A DNA stretch of 64,000 bases, taken from NCBI RefSeq assembly GCF_023101165.1, contig NZ_CP078076.1, positions 2,108,001 to 2,172,000 on the forward strand, written 5' to 3'. Position numbers and translations under genes: made by a program. This document shows positions 1-8,775 of the stretch, one piece after another (position 1 is the stretch's first letter; each line of letters starts with the position of its first letter). The notes under the pieces are model-generated. The model did no database searches. It saw only the letters and a program-made list of their open reading frames with translations, and had not been told where the DNA came from. Origin of the DNA: Microbacterium sufflavum. Lineage in GTDB: Bacteria > Actinomycetota > Actinomycetes > Actinomycetales > Microbacteriaceae.

Positions 1-488
1 TCACGGTGGAGAAGAACGTGCGGCTGCCGCTGAAGCACCTGCGTCTGCCCGCCGCGGAGCGCGAGGAACGGATCGGCGCCGCGCTCGCCGCGGTCGGCCT
101 CTCCGGTGCCGAGGCGAAGTTCCCGTGGCAGCTGTCGGGCGGCATGCAGCAGCGCGTCGCCATCGCCCGGGCGATCGCCTACCGGCCCGAGGTGCTGGTG
201 ATGGACGAGCCCTTCGCCTCGGTCGACGCGCAGACGCGCTTCGAGCTGGAAGACCTGTGCCTGCGGATCCGCGAGCAGTTCGGCATGACCATCGTGATCG
301 TCACCCACGACATCGACGAGGCCGTGTACCTGTCCGACCGGGTCGTGGTGCTGGGCGAGCGGCCGGCCAAGGTCACCGAGATCATCGACATCGACCTCGG
401 CCCGCGCGACCAGCTGACCACGCGGGCGCTCCCGGCGTTCGCGGAGCTGCGCACGCGCATCTTCGAGCTGATCCGGAGGGCCGGCTGA
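1..488 (+). CDS. ABC transporter ATPase, SsuB/TauB type (5' end outside window)
   Basis: This is the C-terminal part of an ABC importer ATPase of the nitrate/sulfonate/taurine group, which powers uptake of organosulfur or related compounds at the membrane. Visible are the signature LSGGMQQRVAIARA, Walker B VLVMDEPFASVDAQTR and the H-loop VTHDIDEA. The reading frame is open to the left edge (first full codon at base 3), so Walker A lies outside the window. The GTG at base 6 is an internal codon, not the start. The stop TGA at 486-488 directly abuts the ATG of the sulfatase, which suggests one transcript and a sulfur-scavenging role. The substrate is not readable; family assignment is firm. Confidence 0.9.
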   Translation, partial: TVEKNVRLPLKHLRLPAAEREERIGAALAAVGLSGAEAKFPWQLSGGMQQRVAIARAIAYRPEVLVMDEPFASVDAQTRFELEDLCLRIREQFGMTIVIVTHDIDEAVYLSDRVVVLGERPAKVTEIIDIDLGPRDQLTTRALPAFAELRTRIFELIRRAG

Positions 489-2801
489 ATGGCGGCCGCA
501 GACGCCCGCGGCTATGAGGGCTTCGAGGGCACGGCGGCGGAGTTCACGTCGGAGTCGGAGCCGTGGTGGCCCGAGCCGCGGCGGGCGCGGGCGGGGGCGC
601 CGAACGTGATCGTGATGCTGATCGACGACCTGGGTTTCAGCGACCTCGGCCCGTTCGGCAGCGAGATCGACACGCCCCACATCGACGCCCTCGCCGACGA
701 CGGCTGGGTGTTCACGAACTACCGCACCGCGCCGATGTGCTCCCCGGCGCGGGCGGCGCTGCTCACCGGCCTCAACCCGCACCGCGCGGGCTTCGGGTTC
801 GTGGCGCACGTCGACCCCGGCTACCCCGGCTTCTCGTGCGAGCTGCCCGCGGCGGCCCCCACCCTCGCGGAATCGCTGCGCGCCGGCGGCTACGCGACCT
901 TCATGGTCGGCAAGTGGCACCTGACGCTGGAGTCGCGGCTGCACGACGGCGCCGACCGCCGCACCTGGCCGCTGCAGCGCGGGTTCGACCGGTACTTCGG
1001 GAGCATGGACGGCTTCACCTCGCTGCACCACCCGCACCGGCTCGTGCAGGACAACTCCGTGGTGGACGTGCGCGAGTTCCCCGACGGGTTCTTCCTCACC
1101 GACGAGCTGACCGACCGCGCGATCGGCATGATCGACGACCTGCGCGTGAACGAGCCCGACCGCCCCTTCTTCCTCTACTACGCGCACACCTCCGTGCACG
1201 GGCCGATCCAGGCCAAGGAGGCCGACATCGAGAAGTACCGCGGCCGCTACGAGGACGGCTGGAACCGGATGCGCGAGCAGCGGTTCGCCCGGCAGCGCGA
1301 GCGCGGCATCGTGCCCCCGCACGCCGAGCTGCCGCCCGACCCGCTCGCCGACGGCGCGAGCATCCCCGCGTGGGACGCGCTCGACCCCGAGGAGCAGCGG
1401 CTGTTCGCCCGGCACATGGAGGTGTACGCGGCCGCGGTCGACGAGATCGACCAGAGCGTGGGGCGGCTGCGCGCGCGCCTGGAGCGCAGCGGCGAGTGGG
1501 ACAACACCCTCGTGGTGCTCGCGAGCGACAACGGCGGCACCGCGGAGGGCGGCCCGACGGGCACCCGCAGCTACTTCGCCCAGTTCGGCGCCTCCGGGGC
1601 GATGCCCGACGGCTGGGTGCGCGACGTGCCGCGCGACGTGGACGACATCGGCGGCCCGCGGCTGTTCGGGCAGTACCCGACCGGATGGGCACGCGTGTCG
1701 AACACGCCGTTCCGCTCGTTCAAGGCCACGACCTACGAGGGCGGGGTGCACGCGCCGCTGATCGTGTCGTGGCCCGACGCCCCCATGACGGGCGGCCTGC
1801 GCGATCAGTTCGTGTTCGTGTCGGACCTCGCCCCGACGATCCTGGAGCTGTGCGACGTGCCCCCGCTCGACGAGCGGCACGGACGGCCGGCATTCGAGAT
1901 GGACGGCGGCAGCATCGCGTCCGTGCTCGCCGACCCCGCGGCCGACGGCCGGGAGGCGCAGTACTTCGAGTGCGTCGGACGGCGGGCGATCGTCGAGGGC
2001 GGCTGGAAGGCGCTGTCGACCGTGCCCCCGACGCGCGACGAGGGGCCGGAGGGCGGGGTGTGGGAGCTGTACGACCTCGCCGCCGACCCCACCGAGACCC
2101 GCGACGTGGCGGCCCTGCACCCGGAACGCGTCCGGGCCCTCGCGGCGCGGTGGCACGCGGAGGCCTGGCGCAACACCGTGTTCCCGCTCGACGACGAGGG
2201 CGCCCTGTTCCGGCTGCGGCCCGACACCGAGGAGCCCCTGTCGGCTCCGGTCGACCTCATCCCGTTCCGCCCCCCGCTGGAGCGGTTCCGGTCGTCCAAG
2301 CTCACCGTGCTGCGGTCGTTCCTGGTCGAGGTCGACGTGCTCGTGCGCGACGATGCGGCGGGCGTGATCGTGGCGCACGGCGACCAGGGCGGCGGTTACC
2401 TGCTCGCGCTCGACGACCGCGCGCCGCTGCTGGCGTACAACGCGTACGGGGCGATGCGCCGGGCGGACGGCCCCCGGCTCGCTCCGGGGTCGCACGAGCT
2501 GGTGCTGCGCGTGGACGAGCGGCCGGGACTGCGGTGGCGGGTCGCGCTCGACGTGGACGGCGCCGAGGTCGCCCGCATCGACGACGTGCCGATGCTGCTC
2601 GGGATGGCGCCGTTCACGGGCATCAGCGTCGGCTACGACTACGGCGGCCCGGTCGACTGGGAGCTGCACGAGCGGCACCGTTCCTTCCCGTTCCGCGGCG
2701 GTGAGCTGCGGCGGGTGCGCTACGTGCCCGGACAGCGGTCGACGCATGACGCGACAGAGCTGCGAGCCGTCGGACGGGCCGTGCTGGCGGTCGCCGACTG
2801 A
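489..2801 (+). CDS. Arylsulfatase (type I, formylglycine-dependent)
   Basis: Predicted 770-residue sulfatase that hydrolyses sulfate esters to release inorganic sulfate. Residues 38-50 give the metal-binding start of the fold (PNVIVMLIDDLGF, Asp46/Asp47). The motif CSPARAALLTG at 84-94 matches C-x-P-x-R, in which Cys84 would be converted to formylglycine by an FGE-type enzyme not present in the window. GKWH, SVHGP and ASDNGG segments supply the other expected active-site residues. The length is close to mycobacterial AtsA/AtsD-type sulfatases (about 780 residues) and longer than the Pseudomonas AtsA, with a beta-rich C-terminal region. No signal peptide is evident, so it is probably cytosolic. 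The ATG follows the ABC ATPase stop without a gap, consistent with translational coupling. Confidence 0.93.
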   Translation: MAAADARGYEGFEGTAAEFTSESEPWWPEPRRARAGAPNVIVMLIDDLGFSDLGPFGSEIDTPHIDALADDGWVFTNYRTAPMCSPARAALLTGLNPHRAGFGFVAHVDPGYPGFSCELPAAAPTLAESLRAGGYATFMVGKWHLTLESRLHDGADRRTWPLQRGFDRYFGSMDGFTSLHHPHRLVQDNSVVDVREFPDGFFLTDELTDRAIGMIDDLRVNEPDRPFFLYYAHTSVHGPIQAKEADIEKYRGRYEDGWNRMREQRFARQRERGIVPPHAELPPDPLADGASIPAWDALDPEEQRLFARHMEVYAAAVDEIDQSVGRLRARLERSGEWDNTLVVLASDNGGTAEGGPTGTRSYFAQFGASGAMPDGWVRDVPRDVDDIGGPRLFGQYPTGWARVSNTPFRSFKATTYEGGVHAPLIVSWPDAPMTGGLRDQFVFVSDLAPTILELCDVPPLDERHGRPAFEMDGGSIASVLADPAADGREAQYFECVGRRAIVEGGWKALSTVPPTRDEGPEGGVWELYDLAADPTETRDVAALHPERVRALAARWHAEAWRNTVFPLDDEGALFRLRPDTEEPLSAPVDLIPFRPPLERFRSSKLTVLRSFLVEVDVLVRDDAAGVIVAHGDQGGGYLLALDDRAPLLAYNAYGAMRRADGPRLAPGSHELVLRVDERPGLRWRVALDVDGAEVARIDDVPMLLGMAPFTGISVGYDYGGPVDWELHERHRSFPFRGGELRRVRYVPGQRSTHDATELRAVGRAVLAVAD

Positions 2802-2809
2802 CCGGGACC

Positions 2810-2851
2810 GCGGTCGGCGCCGGCGTCTGAGGGGTCGCCGGCGCCGACCGC
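2810..2851. terminator. 16-bp perfect hairpin between convergent genes
   Basis: Arms 2810-2825 and 2836-2851 are perfectly complementary (GCGGTCGGCGCCGGCG and its reverse complement) around a 10-nt loop. It begins 9 nt after the sulfatase stop and lies 3' of the convergent DUF202 gene, so it can act as a bidirectional terminator. There is no T-tract, as is common in high-GC actinobacteria. Confidence 0.8.
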
Positions 2852-2887
2852 ACCGGTCCGTCCGGCGCCGACCGCACCGGTCCGTCC
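2840..2887. repeat. Two tandem 24-bp direct repeats
   Basis: Two identical 24-bp units occupy 2840-2863 and 2864-2887; each begins GGCGCCGACCGCACCGG. The first unit contains most of the right arm of the adjacent hairpin, so the second unit offers an alternative pairing partner for the left arm. The rest of the gap to 2958 shows no gene. Confidence 0.9.
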
Positions 2888-2958
2888 GGGAGGCCCGCAC
2901 CGGACCGACCGCAGGCGGGAGGGGCACGACCCAGGCCGGCCCCACCGGTGCCCGCGGC

Positions 2959-3330
2959 TCAGGCCGTGAGCTGCGCGACCGCGACGAGCACGAGCGCCAC
3001 CACGCCGAAGCCGCTCGCGAACACGGTCAGCAGCAGCGGCAGCCCTCCGCCGGGCAGGGGTCCGGTCGCGCGTTCCGTCAGCACCGCGGTCGTGCGCGCC
3101 TGACGCCGCCGCGCCGCGACCCACAGCACGCAGGCCGTGGCCACCCCGAGGATCCCCGGCACGACGCCCCAGGCCCCCGCGGCCGGGGGCAGCACGAGAG
3201 GGAACACCCGCAGCGACAGCAGCGAGCCGATCGCGATCGCCAGGGCCGTGCGCCGCCAGGCGAGCTCCGTGCGCTCGGGCTGCAGCCCCGGGTCGTACAG
3301 GCGATCCGGTTCCGCCGCCCCCCGCCGCAT
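2959..3330 (-). CDS. DUF202 membrane protein (second copy)
   Basis: Small integral membrane protein of the DUF202 (YidH-like) group, function unknown. The family signature is visible as PGLQPERTELAWRRTALA near residues 13-30, followed by about three hydrophobic segments separated by an Arg-rich loop (ARRRQARTT). The ATG at 3330 gives 123 residues and leaves 16 nt to the preceding gene; an upstream ATG at 3375 would overlap the preceding gene by 29 nt and add an atypical Cys/Ala-rich N-terminus, so the shorter form is preferred. It is the last gene of the leftward operon that starts at the APC permease, and it is followed by the 2810-2851 hairpin. Confidence 0.8.
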   Translation of the reverse strand: MRRGAAEPDRLYDPGLQPERTELAWRRTALAIAIGSLLSLRVFPLVLPPAAGAWGVVPGILGVATACVLWVAARRRQARTTAVLTERATGPLPGGGLPLLLTVFASGFGVVALVLVAVAQLTA

Positions 3331-3346
3331 CAGGGCCGCCGCCCCG

Positions 3347-3703
3347 TCAGCGCCACAGCACGCCCGCGAGGACAAGCAGACCGACCGTCACCACGACCAC
3401 CGCGAGCAGCACGGCGGAGAGCGCCCCGGGCAGCGGCCGCGACTGGCGCAGCGCCCGCTCGGCCCGCATCCACTCGAACCACGCGAGGGGAGCGACCGCG
3501 GTGCCCGCGACCATCAGCAGCAGCGACGCCGCGAGCCGGAATCCCGGGTGCAGGTCGAGCCCCAGCACCTCCAGGGCCACACCGCCCGCGATCAGCGCGA
3601 GGCCGGTGCGGGTCCAGGCCAGGAACGTGCGCTCGTTCGCGAGCGAGAACCGCGGATCGGGCTCCTCACCCACGCGGTAGACGGAGGCGGGGAAGCGGCG
3701 CAT
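3347..3703 (-). CDS. YidH-family DUF202 membrane protein (first copy)
   Basis: A 118-residue inner-membrane protein. The conserved DUF202 signature DPRFSLANERTFLAWTRTGLALIAGG spans about residues 16-41, with RTFLAW/RT typical of YidH, and three transmembrane segments follow. Function is unknown across the family; paired DUF202 genes are common in actinobacteria. The ATG at 3703 is chosen because GATGAGG lies just upstream and the protein then starts like YidH; an ATG at 3724 is also in frame. It lies 28 nt downstream of the amidohydrolase stop and immediately before the second DUF202 gene, so the two probably form a membrane pair. Confidence 0.85.
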   Translation of the reverse strand: MRRFPASVYRVGEEPDPRFSLANERTFLAWTRTGLALIAGGVALEVLGLDLHPGFRLAASLLLMVAGTAVAPLAWFEWMRAERALRQSRPLPGALSAVLLAVVVVTVGLLVLAGVLWR

Positions 3704-3731
3704 GGCCTCATCGTAGCGGCGCATCCGCCGC

Positions 3732-5375
3732 TCAGCGCTCGTGCACGGGACGCCCGGCGAACCAGGTCGACACGACCTCCGTGTGCACGATCTCCTCGGC
3801 GGGCCCGGCGATCGCGTCGCGCTCCAGCACCACGAAGTCCGCGGACTTGCCCGCCGTGAGGGAGCCCGTCTCGGCGCCGAGACCCATCGCGGTCGCGGCG
3901 TTGATCGTGAACACCTCCAGCGCCTCCTCGGCCGTGAGCGCCTGCTCCGGCCACAGCGTGCCCGGCGCGCGTCGGAGCGGATCGGCGCGAGTCACCAGAC
4001 CCTGCAGTCCCTCCAGGGTGTTCGGCGACTCGCTCACCGGCCAGTCCGAACCGCCGGCGACGAGGGCGCCCGCGTCGAGCAGCGACCGGTTGGGCTGCGA
4101 GTGCTCGGCCCGCGCGCCCAGCACGTCGGCCAGCGCCTGCGGGATCACGCCCGGGTACCAGATGAAGGGCGAGATGTCGGCCGAGACGTCGAGTGCCGCC
4201 AGCCGCGGGATGTCGCTCTCGGCGAGGAACTGTCCGTGCGCGATCTGCACGGGCGTGGTGAACCCCTCCGCCCTGAGCTGCTCCGCGGCGTCGAGCACGA
4301 GCCGCGCCGAGCCGTCGCCCGTGCAGTGCACCTTGGCGCCCAGGCCGCGGGCGGCGACCGTGCGCAGCCAGCCGGTGAGCTCGTCGAGGGTCATGGTCGT
4401 CTCGCCGTGGAAGTGCGCGCCGTGCACCGGGTCGGCGGGGTACGGGTCGAGGAACGAGGCGGTGCGCGCGGGCGGCACGCCGTCGAGGAAGATCTTCACG
4501 AAGTCCGGCCGGTGGTGGGCGGTGCGATACTCCTCGCCGCGGTCGAGCAGGGGACTGCCGATCGGGTCGAAGCCGAAGATCTCGTCGTTGATGAGCAGCG
4601 ACGACACCACCCACGCGTGCAGCTCGTCCGCGCGGTCGAGCCCGGCGAGCGCGGCCAGGATGTCGACCGAGACCCCCGCGTCCTGGAAGGCCGTGATCCC
4701 GAACGAGTTCAGCAGCTCGACGCCGCGGCGGGAGGCGGCCGCGTGCTGCTCCGGGGTGAGTCCGCCGCTGCGGTCGTACGCCTCCTGCACCGGGATGCCC
4801 GCCGCCTCCAGCAGCACGCCGGTCGGGGTGCCGTCGTCGGGGTCGAGCAGCGTGACGCCGCCCGCCGGGATGCTGCCGGCGGTGATGCCCGCCAGCTCCA
4901 GCGCCCGGCTGTTCGCCCAGCGGTTGTGCCGGGAGTCCTCCATGAGCGCGACCGGGCGCCCGCCCGCCGCCTCGTCGAGCCGCCGCCGGGTCGCGGTGTT
5001 CGCGAGGGTCGGCAGCAGGGTGGTGGCCACGGCGCCGCCGACGATCCACGCGTCCTCCGGCAGCGTCGCCGCCTTCTCGCGCACCCGGTCCAGGATCTCG
5101 TCGAGGCTCAGCGACGGCGCCAGCGACAGCTCGAACAGCTCGGTGCGTCCGGCGAGCGCGTGATGGTTGTGCACATCGACGAAGCCCGGATACACGGCGG
5201 CGTCGCCGACCTCGAGCGTCCGTGTGCGGCGCCCGCGGAGGCCCTCCACGTCGGCGCGGTCGCCGATGGCGAGGATCCGCCCGTCGCGCACGGCGAAGGC
5301 CTCGGCGCGGGGCCGCGTCCGATCGGCCGTGCGGATCGTGGAACCGGTGACGATGAGGTCGGCGACGTCGGTCAT
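3732..5375 (-). CDS. YtcJ/NfdA-type amidohydrolase (amidohydrolase family 3)
   Basis: A 547-residue metal-dependent hydrolase of the YtcJ group, which includes N-substituted formamide deformylases; the actual substrate is unknown. The metal-binding start is visible at VYPGFVDVHNHHALAG (HNH at 69-71). The central VKIFLDGVPP and VHCTGDGS segments and the C-terminal AGGSDWPVSESPN contribute further ligands typical of the family. No signal peptide is seen, so it is cytosolic. Its ATG lies 1 nt from the stop of the MoaF-like gene, so both are clearly co-transcribed with the APC permease. The context suggests that a solute imported by the permease is hydrolysed here. A diverged relative is encoded at 40141-41484. 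Confidence 0.88.
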   Translation of the reverse strand: MTDVADLIVTGSTIRTADRTRPRAEAFAVRDGRILAIGDRADVEGLRGRRTRTLEVGDAAVYPGFVDVHNHHALAGRTELFELSLAPSLSLDEILDRVREKAATLPEDAWIVGGAVATTLLPTLANTATRRRLDEAAGGRPVALMEDSRHNRWANSRALELAGITAGSIPAGGVTLLDPDDGTPTGVLLEAAGIPVQEAYDRSGGLTPEQHAAASRRGVELLNSFGITAFQDAGVSVDILAALAGLDRADELHAWVVSSLLINDEIFGFDPIGSPLLDRGEEYRTAHHRPDFVKIFLDGVPPARTASFLDPYPADPVHGAHFHGETTMTLDELTGWLRTVAARGLGAKVHCTGDGSARLVLDAAEQLRAEGFTTPVQIAHGQFLAESDIPRLAALDVSADISPFIWYPGVIPQALADVLGARAEHSQPNRSLLDAGALVAGGSDWPVSESPNTLEGLQGLVTRADPLRRAPGTLWPEQALTAEEALEVFTINAATAMGLGAETGSLTAGKSADFVVLERDAIAGPAEEIVHTEVVSTWFAGRPVHER

Positions 5376-5376
5376 G

Positions 5377-6219
5377 TCAGGCGTCTCCGAAGGTCGCGGG
5401 CTCGAGCTCGGGCGTGTGGTGCGTGGTCGACAGCAGTCGTCCGTAGGCGCCGAACGTGAAGTGCGTCGGCACCTCGCCCGACTCGTCCAGGCCGAACAGC
5501 ACGCCGTGCGAGCGGATCGCGTTCACGTCACGGTGGTCGGCGATGGTGACCGACGCGCACGGGATGACCTTCTCGCGCCACGCGAACACGTAGATGCCCG
5601 GTCGCACCTCCCACACGCTGTTCTCGTCGGTGTCGGCCAGGCCGCGCTCCGGGCCGGCGAGGCACTGCCACGAGTACCACCGCGGCGACAGGTACACGTG
5701 CTCGTAGGCGTGCTCCTCGCTGTACACCCACTCCACGCGACGTCCGATGAGCGTCGTGGTCGGGGCGGCCTCGGCGCCGGTCACCTCCGTGCCCTCGATG
5801 GTGCCCGGCGCGAAGTGGTGCTGCACGCGCGTGCGGCCCTGCTCGGGGGCGGGGAGGATGTCGGAGATCACGGCCAGCGAGCGCCCGTGCCGCAGGTCGA
5901 GGATCAGCGACACGGCCTCGTTCGGCAGGTAGCGGTGGTGGAACTGCACGAAGTACAGCTCGTCGTCGACCTCGAACGCCTCGTAGTCGTCGGTGTCGCT
6001 CGCGGCCTCGGTGCTGTCGTCGGCGCCGGGACGGTAGTCCCACGTGACGGTGGAGTCGTCGAAGCGGTGCACGATGCGGGTGCCGCGGCCGTCGACCACG
6101 GTGATCTCGCGGCCGCTCAGCGCCGTGCTGTGCGGGGCCTTGTTGGCGTCGAAGCCGGGGGCGAGTCCCTCCAGCGGCAGCCACGTGGAGGTGTCTGCGG
6201 GGTTCAGCGTCGTCGTCAT
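5377..6219 (-). CDS. MoaF-like domain protein
   Basis: A 280-residue soluble protein that I recognise as MoaF-like (the family named after a gene of the molybdenum-cofactor cluster on Arthrobacter plasmid pAO1); its biochemical role is not established. The N-terminal half carries a WDYRPG...YEAFEVDDELYFVQF region and the C-terminal half a AYEHVYLSPRWYSWQCL motif followed by a beta-rich tail, suggestive of a barrel. The start at 6219 is supported by AAGGAAGG just upstream. No other cofactor gene is in view; instead it is sandwiched between a permease and an amidohydrolase, so a role in handling or sensing the imported compound is plausible. A clear paralogue occurs at 15321-16109 (shared YEHVY...W.CL and GLxLFxxRE/GIYVFAWRE regions). 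Confidence 0.8.
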   Translation of the reverse strand: MTTTLNPADTSTWLPLEGLAPGFDANKAPHSTALSGREITVVDGRGTRIVHRFDDSTVTWDYRPGADDSTEAASDTDDYEAFEVDDELYFVQFHHRYLPNEAVSLILDLRHGRSLAVISDILPAPEQGRTRVQHHFAPGTIEGTEVTGAEAAPTTTLIGRRVEWVYSEEHAYEHVYLSPRWYSWQCLAGPERGLADTDENSVWEVRPGIYVFAWREKVIPCASVTIADHRDVNAIRSHGVLFGLDESGEVPTHFTFGAYGRLLSTTHHTPELEPATFGDA

Positions 6220-6257
6220 GGGGTTCCTTCCTTCGGAGGGCGGGGGAGCGGAGCGGA

Positions 6258-7712
6258 TCAGCGGGCGCTGACCCTCTCCAGGTCGGTGGCGAGCCCGTCG
6301 TACACGGCGGGCCGGGAGCGCTTGAGGTAGGCGGCGTAGACGATGCCGCCGATCAGCGCGAGCACGAGCAGCAGCGGCATCAGCCGGATCGCGAGCTCCT
6401 CGGAGCCGGCGACGATGTTGAAGTTCACGATCGCGAGGATCGAGATCGCGGCGATGCCGAGGAAGCCGATGCCCGGCGCGATGAACGTGCTCCACCAGCG
6501 CGGGTCGCCCTGGCGGCGGAAGTACACGACGATCGAGATCGCGGCGAGCCCCTGCAGGATCAGCACGCTCAGGGTGCCGAAGCCCAGCATCGCGGGCACG
6601 AGCGTGAGGATGGGGTCGGCGCCGGCGATCGCGAACAGGATCGCGACGATGCCGGCGAACCCGGCCTGCACGATGCCCGCGAGCTGCGGGGCGCCGTTCG
6701 CGCGGGTGCGGGCGAGCGCCTGCGGCAGGATCTTCGCCCGGCCCAGCGAGTACAGGTAGCGGGTGGCGGAGTTGTGGAACGCGAGCATCGCGGCGAACAG
6801 GCTCACCAGCAGCAGCACCATCATGACGGTGGTCAGCGGGCCGCCCAGGTACTGCTGCGACAGCGAGAAGATCAGGTCGCCGGTGGGCAGGTGCTCCAGC
6901 GCCGTGGCCTGCGCCTGCGCCACGCCGGTCGCGCTCACCACGGCCCACGTGGTGACGCCGAGGATCACGCCGATCGCGATGATCGAGGTGTAGGTGGCGC
7001 GGGGGATCGTGCGCAGCGGCTGCTTGGCCTCCTCGCTGAACAGCGCGGTCGCCTCGAAGCCGAGGAAGCCGGTCGCCGCCAGCAGCAGGCCGATGGGCAG
7101 CGATCCGGAGAACACGGCCTCCGGGCTGAACGCCGACACGTCGTAGCCGGTCTGCACGAGCACCGAGACGTCGAAGATCACGAGCATCAGCACCTCGAGC
7201 ACGAGGCACACCCCGAGGATCTTCGAGCTGAAGTCCACGCCGATGCGCGCCAGCACGAAGCACACCACGATCGACAGCAGACCCCACACGAGCCAGTTCA
7301 CGTCGAGGCCGGTGAGGTCGCGGATGATCGTCTGCATGAAGAAGCCGCTCGTGCCGATCGTGCCGACCACGAAGAAGTTGTAGCCGAGCGTGGCGATGAG
7401 TCCGGCGACCAGGCCGCCGGTGCGGCCGAGGCCCTTCACGACGAACGCGTAGAACCCGCCGGCGTTGACCAGCTGCTTCGACATCTGCGCGTAGCCCACC
7501 GCGAACAGCAGCAGGATCGCCGCGACGAGGAAGAAGGACATCGGGGTCCCTCCGCCGTTGCCGAGGGCGATCGCCAGCGACGCGACGACCACGATCCCGG
7601 TCAGCGGGGCGACCGCGGCCAGGACGAGGAAGACGATGCCGGCGACGCCGAGGGCGCCCGGTCGGAGGGAGGTGTGGTGCGGCGTCGTGGACGCGGACAG
7701 CTGCTCTGCCAC
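6258..7712 (-). CDS. APC-superfamily amino acid/amine permease
   Basis: A 484-residue transporter with about twelve hydrophobic helices. The first helix region, GIVFLVLAAVAPLTGIVVVASLAIALGNG shown in part as VAPLTGIVVV, and the following GGTPMSFFL and NAGGFYAFVVKGLG segments are typical of APC permeases for amino acids, amines or similar solutes. The GTG start at 7712 is chosen because AAAGGAG lies 6 nt upstream, and upstream sequence in the frame is non-membrane and GC-artefactual. It is the first gene of an operon with the MoaF-like protein, amidohydrolase and two DUF202 proteins, and it is transcribed divergently from the SDR at 7956. Substrate is unknown. Confidence 0.9.
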   Translation of the reverse strand: MAEQLSASTTPHHTSLRPGALGVAGIVFLVLAAVAPLTGIVVVASLAIALGNGGGTPMSFFLVAAILLLFAVGYAQMSKQLVNAGGFYAFVVKGLGRTGGLVAGLIATLGYNFFVVGTIGTSGFFMQTIIRDLTGLDVNWLVWGLLSIVVCFVLARIGVDFSSKILGVCLVLEVLMLVIFDVSVLVQTGYDVSAFSPEAVFSGSLPIGLLLAATGFLGFEATALFSEEAKQPLRTIPRATYTSIIAIGVILGVTTWAVVSATGVAQAQATALEHLPTGDLIFSLSQQYLGGPLTTVMMVLLLVSLFAAMLAFHNSATRYLYSLGRAKILPQALARTRANGAPQLAGIVQAGFAGIVAILFAIAGADPILTLVPAMLGFGTLSVLILQGLAAISIVVYFRRQGDPRWWSTFIAPGIGFLGIAAISILAIVNFNIVAGSEELAIRLMPLLLVLALIGGIVYAAYLKRSRPAVYDGLATDLERVSAR

Positions 7713-7751
7713 GTCGGCTCCTTTGCTCGGTGACGGCCGTGCGGACACGGC

Positions 7752-7776
7752 ATCGACGACGAGGGGAATCGTCGAT
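7752..7776. promoter_or_regulatory. Inverted repeat upstream of the APC permease operon
   Basis: Perfect 8-bp arms ATCGACGA (7752-7759) and TCGTCGAT (7769-7776) flank a 9-nt spacer, about 40 nt upstream of the permease GTG and within the 243-nt divergent region. It could be a regulator-binding site or a leader hairpin. No cognate regulator is adjacent, so assignment is tentative. Confidence 0.45.
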
Positions 7777-7955
7777 AGAGCGAGTCTGCTCGTCGGCCCG
7801 GCGCCGCACTTGACCGTGAGCGAAGGACGATGGTGCCACCGTGCACACCCCGCACACGCCCGTGCTGACGCCGTGGCGCGGGGAGCAGGATGACCGGGAC
7901 GACACCGCCGCCGTTCCCCGCGCACCGCCGGGCACCGGGCGGCAGGGAGGACCAC

Positions 7956-8717
7956 ATGGAGCTGCGGCTGGACGGGACGACGGCCCTCATCACGGGCGCG
8001 GGCAGCGGCATCGGCCGGGCCGTGGCGCTCGCGCTCGCCGCGGAGGGGGTGCGCACGGCCCTGCTCGACCGCGACGCGTCCGCCCTGCGCGACACCGCCC
8101 GCGGCTGCGTCGAGCGCGGGAGCGCCGACCCCGTGCTGCTGGCCGCCGACGTGACCGACGAGGAGCAGGTGTCCGCGGCGGTCGCGGCCGGAGTCGCGGC
8201 GCTCGGCGGGCTCGACGCGGTCGTGTGCTGCGCCGGGGTCTCCGGCCCCGTCGGCACCGCGGTCGAGGACACCGCGCTCGCCGACTGGAACCGCGTGCTC
8301 GCCGTCAACGTGACCGGCGCGTTCCTCGTGCTCAAGCACGCCCTGCCGACGCTGAGGGCCGCCCGCTCGGCCTCGGTCGTGCTGCTCGCGAGCGACTCGG
8401 CCGTCGTCGCCTCGCCCGGCATGGCGCCGTATTGCGCCTCGAAGGCCGCGCTGGTGCAGTTCGGCCGGGCGCTGTCGGTCGACCTGGCCGGCACCGGGGT
8501 GCGGGTCAACGCGGTCGCCCCCTCCGTGGTCGACACCCCGATGAGCCGCGGCGACCTGGGCGCGGACGCCTTCGACGACCCCGCCTTCCCCGTGCAGAGC
8601 GCCGAGGAGGTGGCGGCGCACGTGACCTACCTGGTGTCGCCGCGCAGCAGGGCGGTCAACGGCACCACCCTGCTGAGCGACTTCGGCTTCACCGCCCGTT
8701 CGGGTTTCCCCGCCTGA
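7956..8717 (+). CDS. Short-chain dehydrogenase/reductase
   Basis: A 253-residue NAD(P)-dependent SDR with Rossmann motif TGAGSGIGRA (from about residue 13), NAG-equivalent CCAGVSG, catalytic Ser in LLASDSA and YCASK (Tyr-x3-Lys). It probably oxidises or reduces an alcohol or ketone. The ATG at 7956 is preferred because AGGGAGG sits 5 nt upstream and the protein then begins at the usual SDR distance from the cofactor motif; an in-frame ATG at 7890 with a weaker site would add 22 residues. The CAG in place of the usual NNAG is a minor departure. It lies head-to-tail with a second SDR 58 nt downstream, and the pair likely acts on related intermediates. Confidence 0.9.
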   Translation: MELRLDGTTALITGAGSGIGRAVALALAAEGVRTALLDRDASALRDTARGCVERGSADPVLLAADVTDEEQVSAAVAAGVAALGGLDAVVCCAGVSGPVGTAVEDTALADWNRVLAVNVTGAFLVLKHALPTLRAARSASVVLLASDSAVVASPGMAPYCASKAALVQFGRALSVDLAGTGVRVNAVAPSVVDTPMSRGDLGADAFDDPAFPVQSAEEVAAHVTYLVSPRSRAVNGTTLLSDFGFTARSGFPA

Positions 8718-8775
8718 CGCACCCGCGTCCGGCCCCGCGGCGCCCCGCGCGCCAGAACACACAACAGGAGCACAC

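Noticed and set aside
2701..5163. Long plus-strand open frame across the DUF202 and YtcJ genes
   Set aside because: Arg/Ser/Pro-rich translation without domains; the minus strand carries recognisable DUF202 and amidohydrolase proteins.
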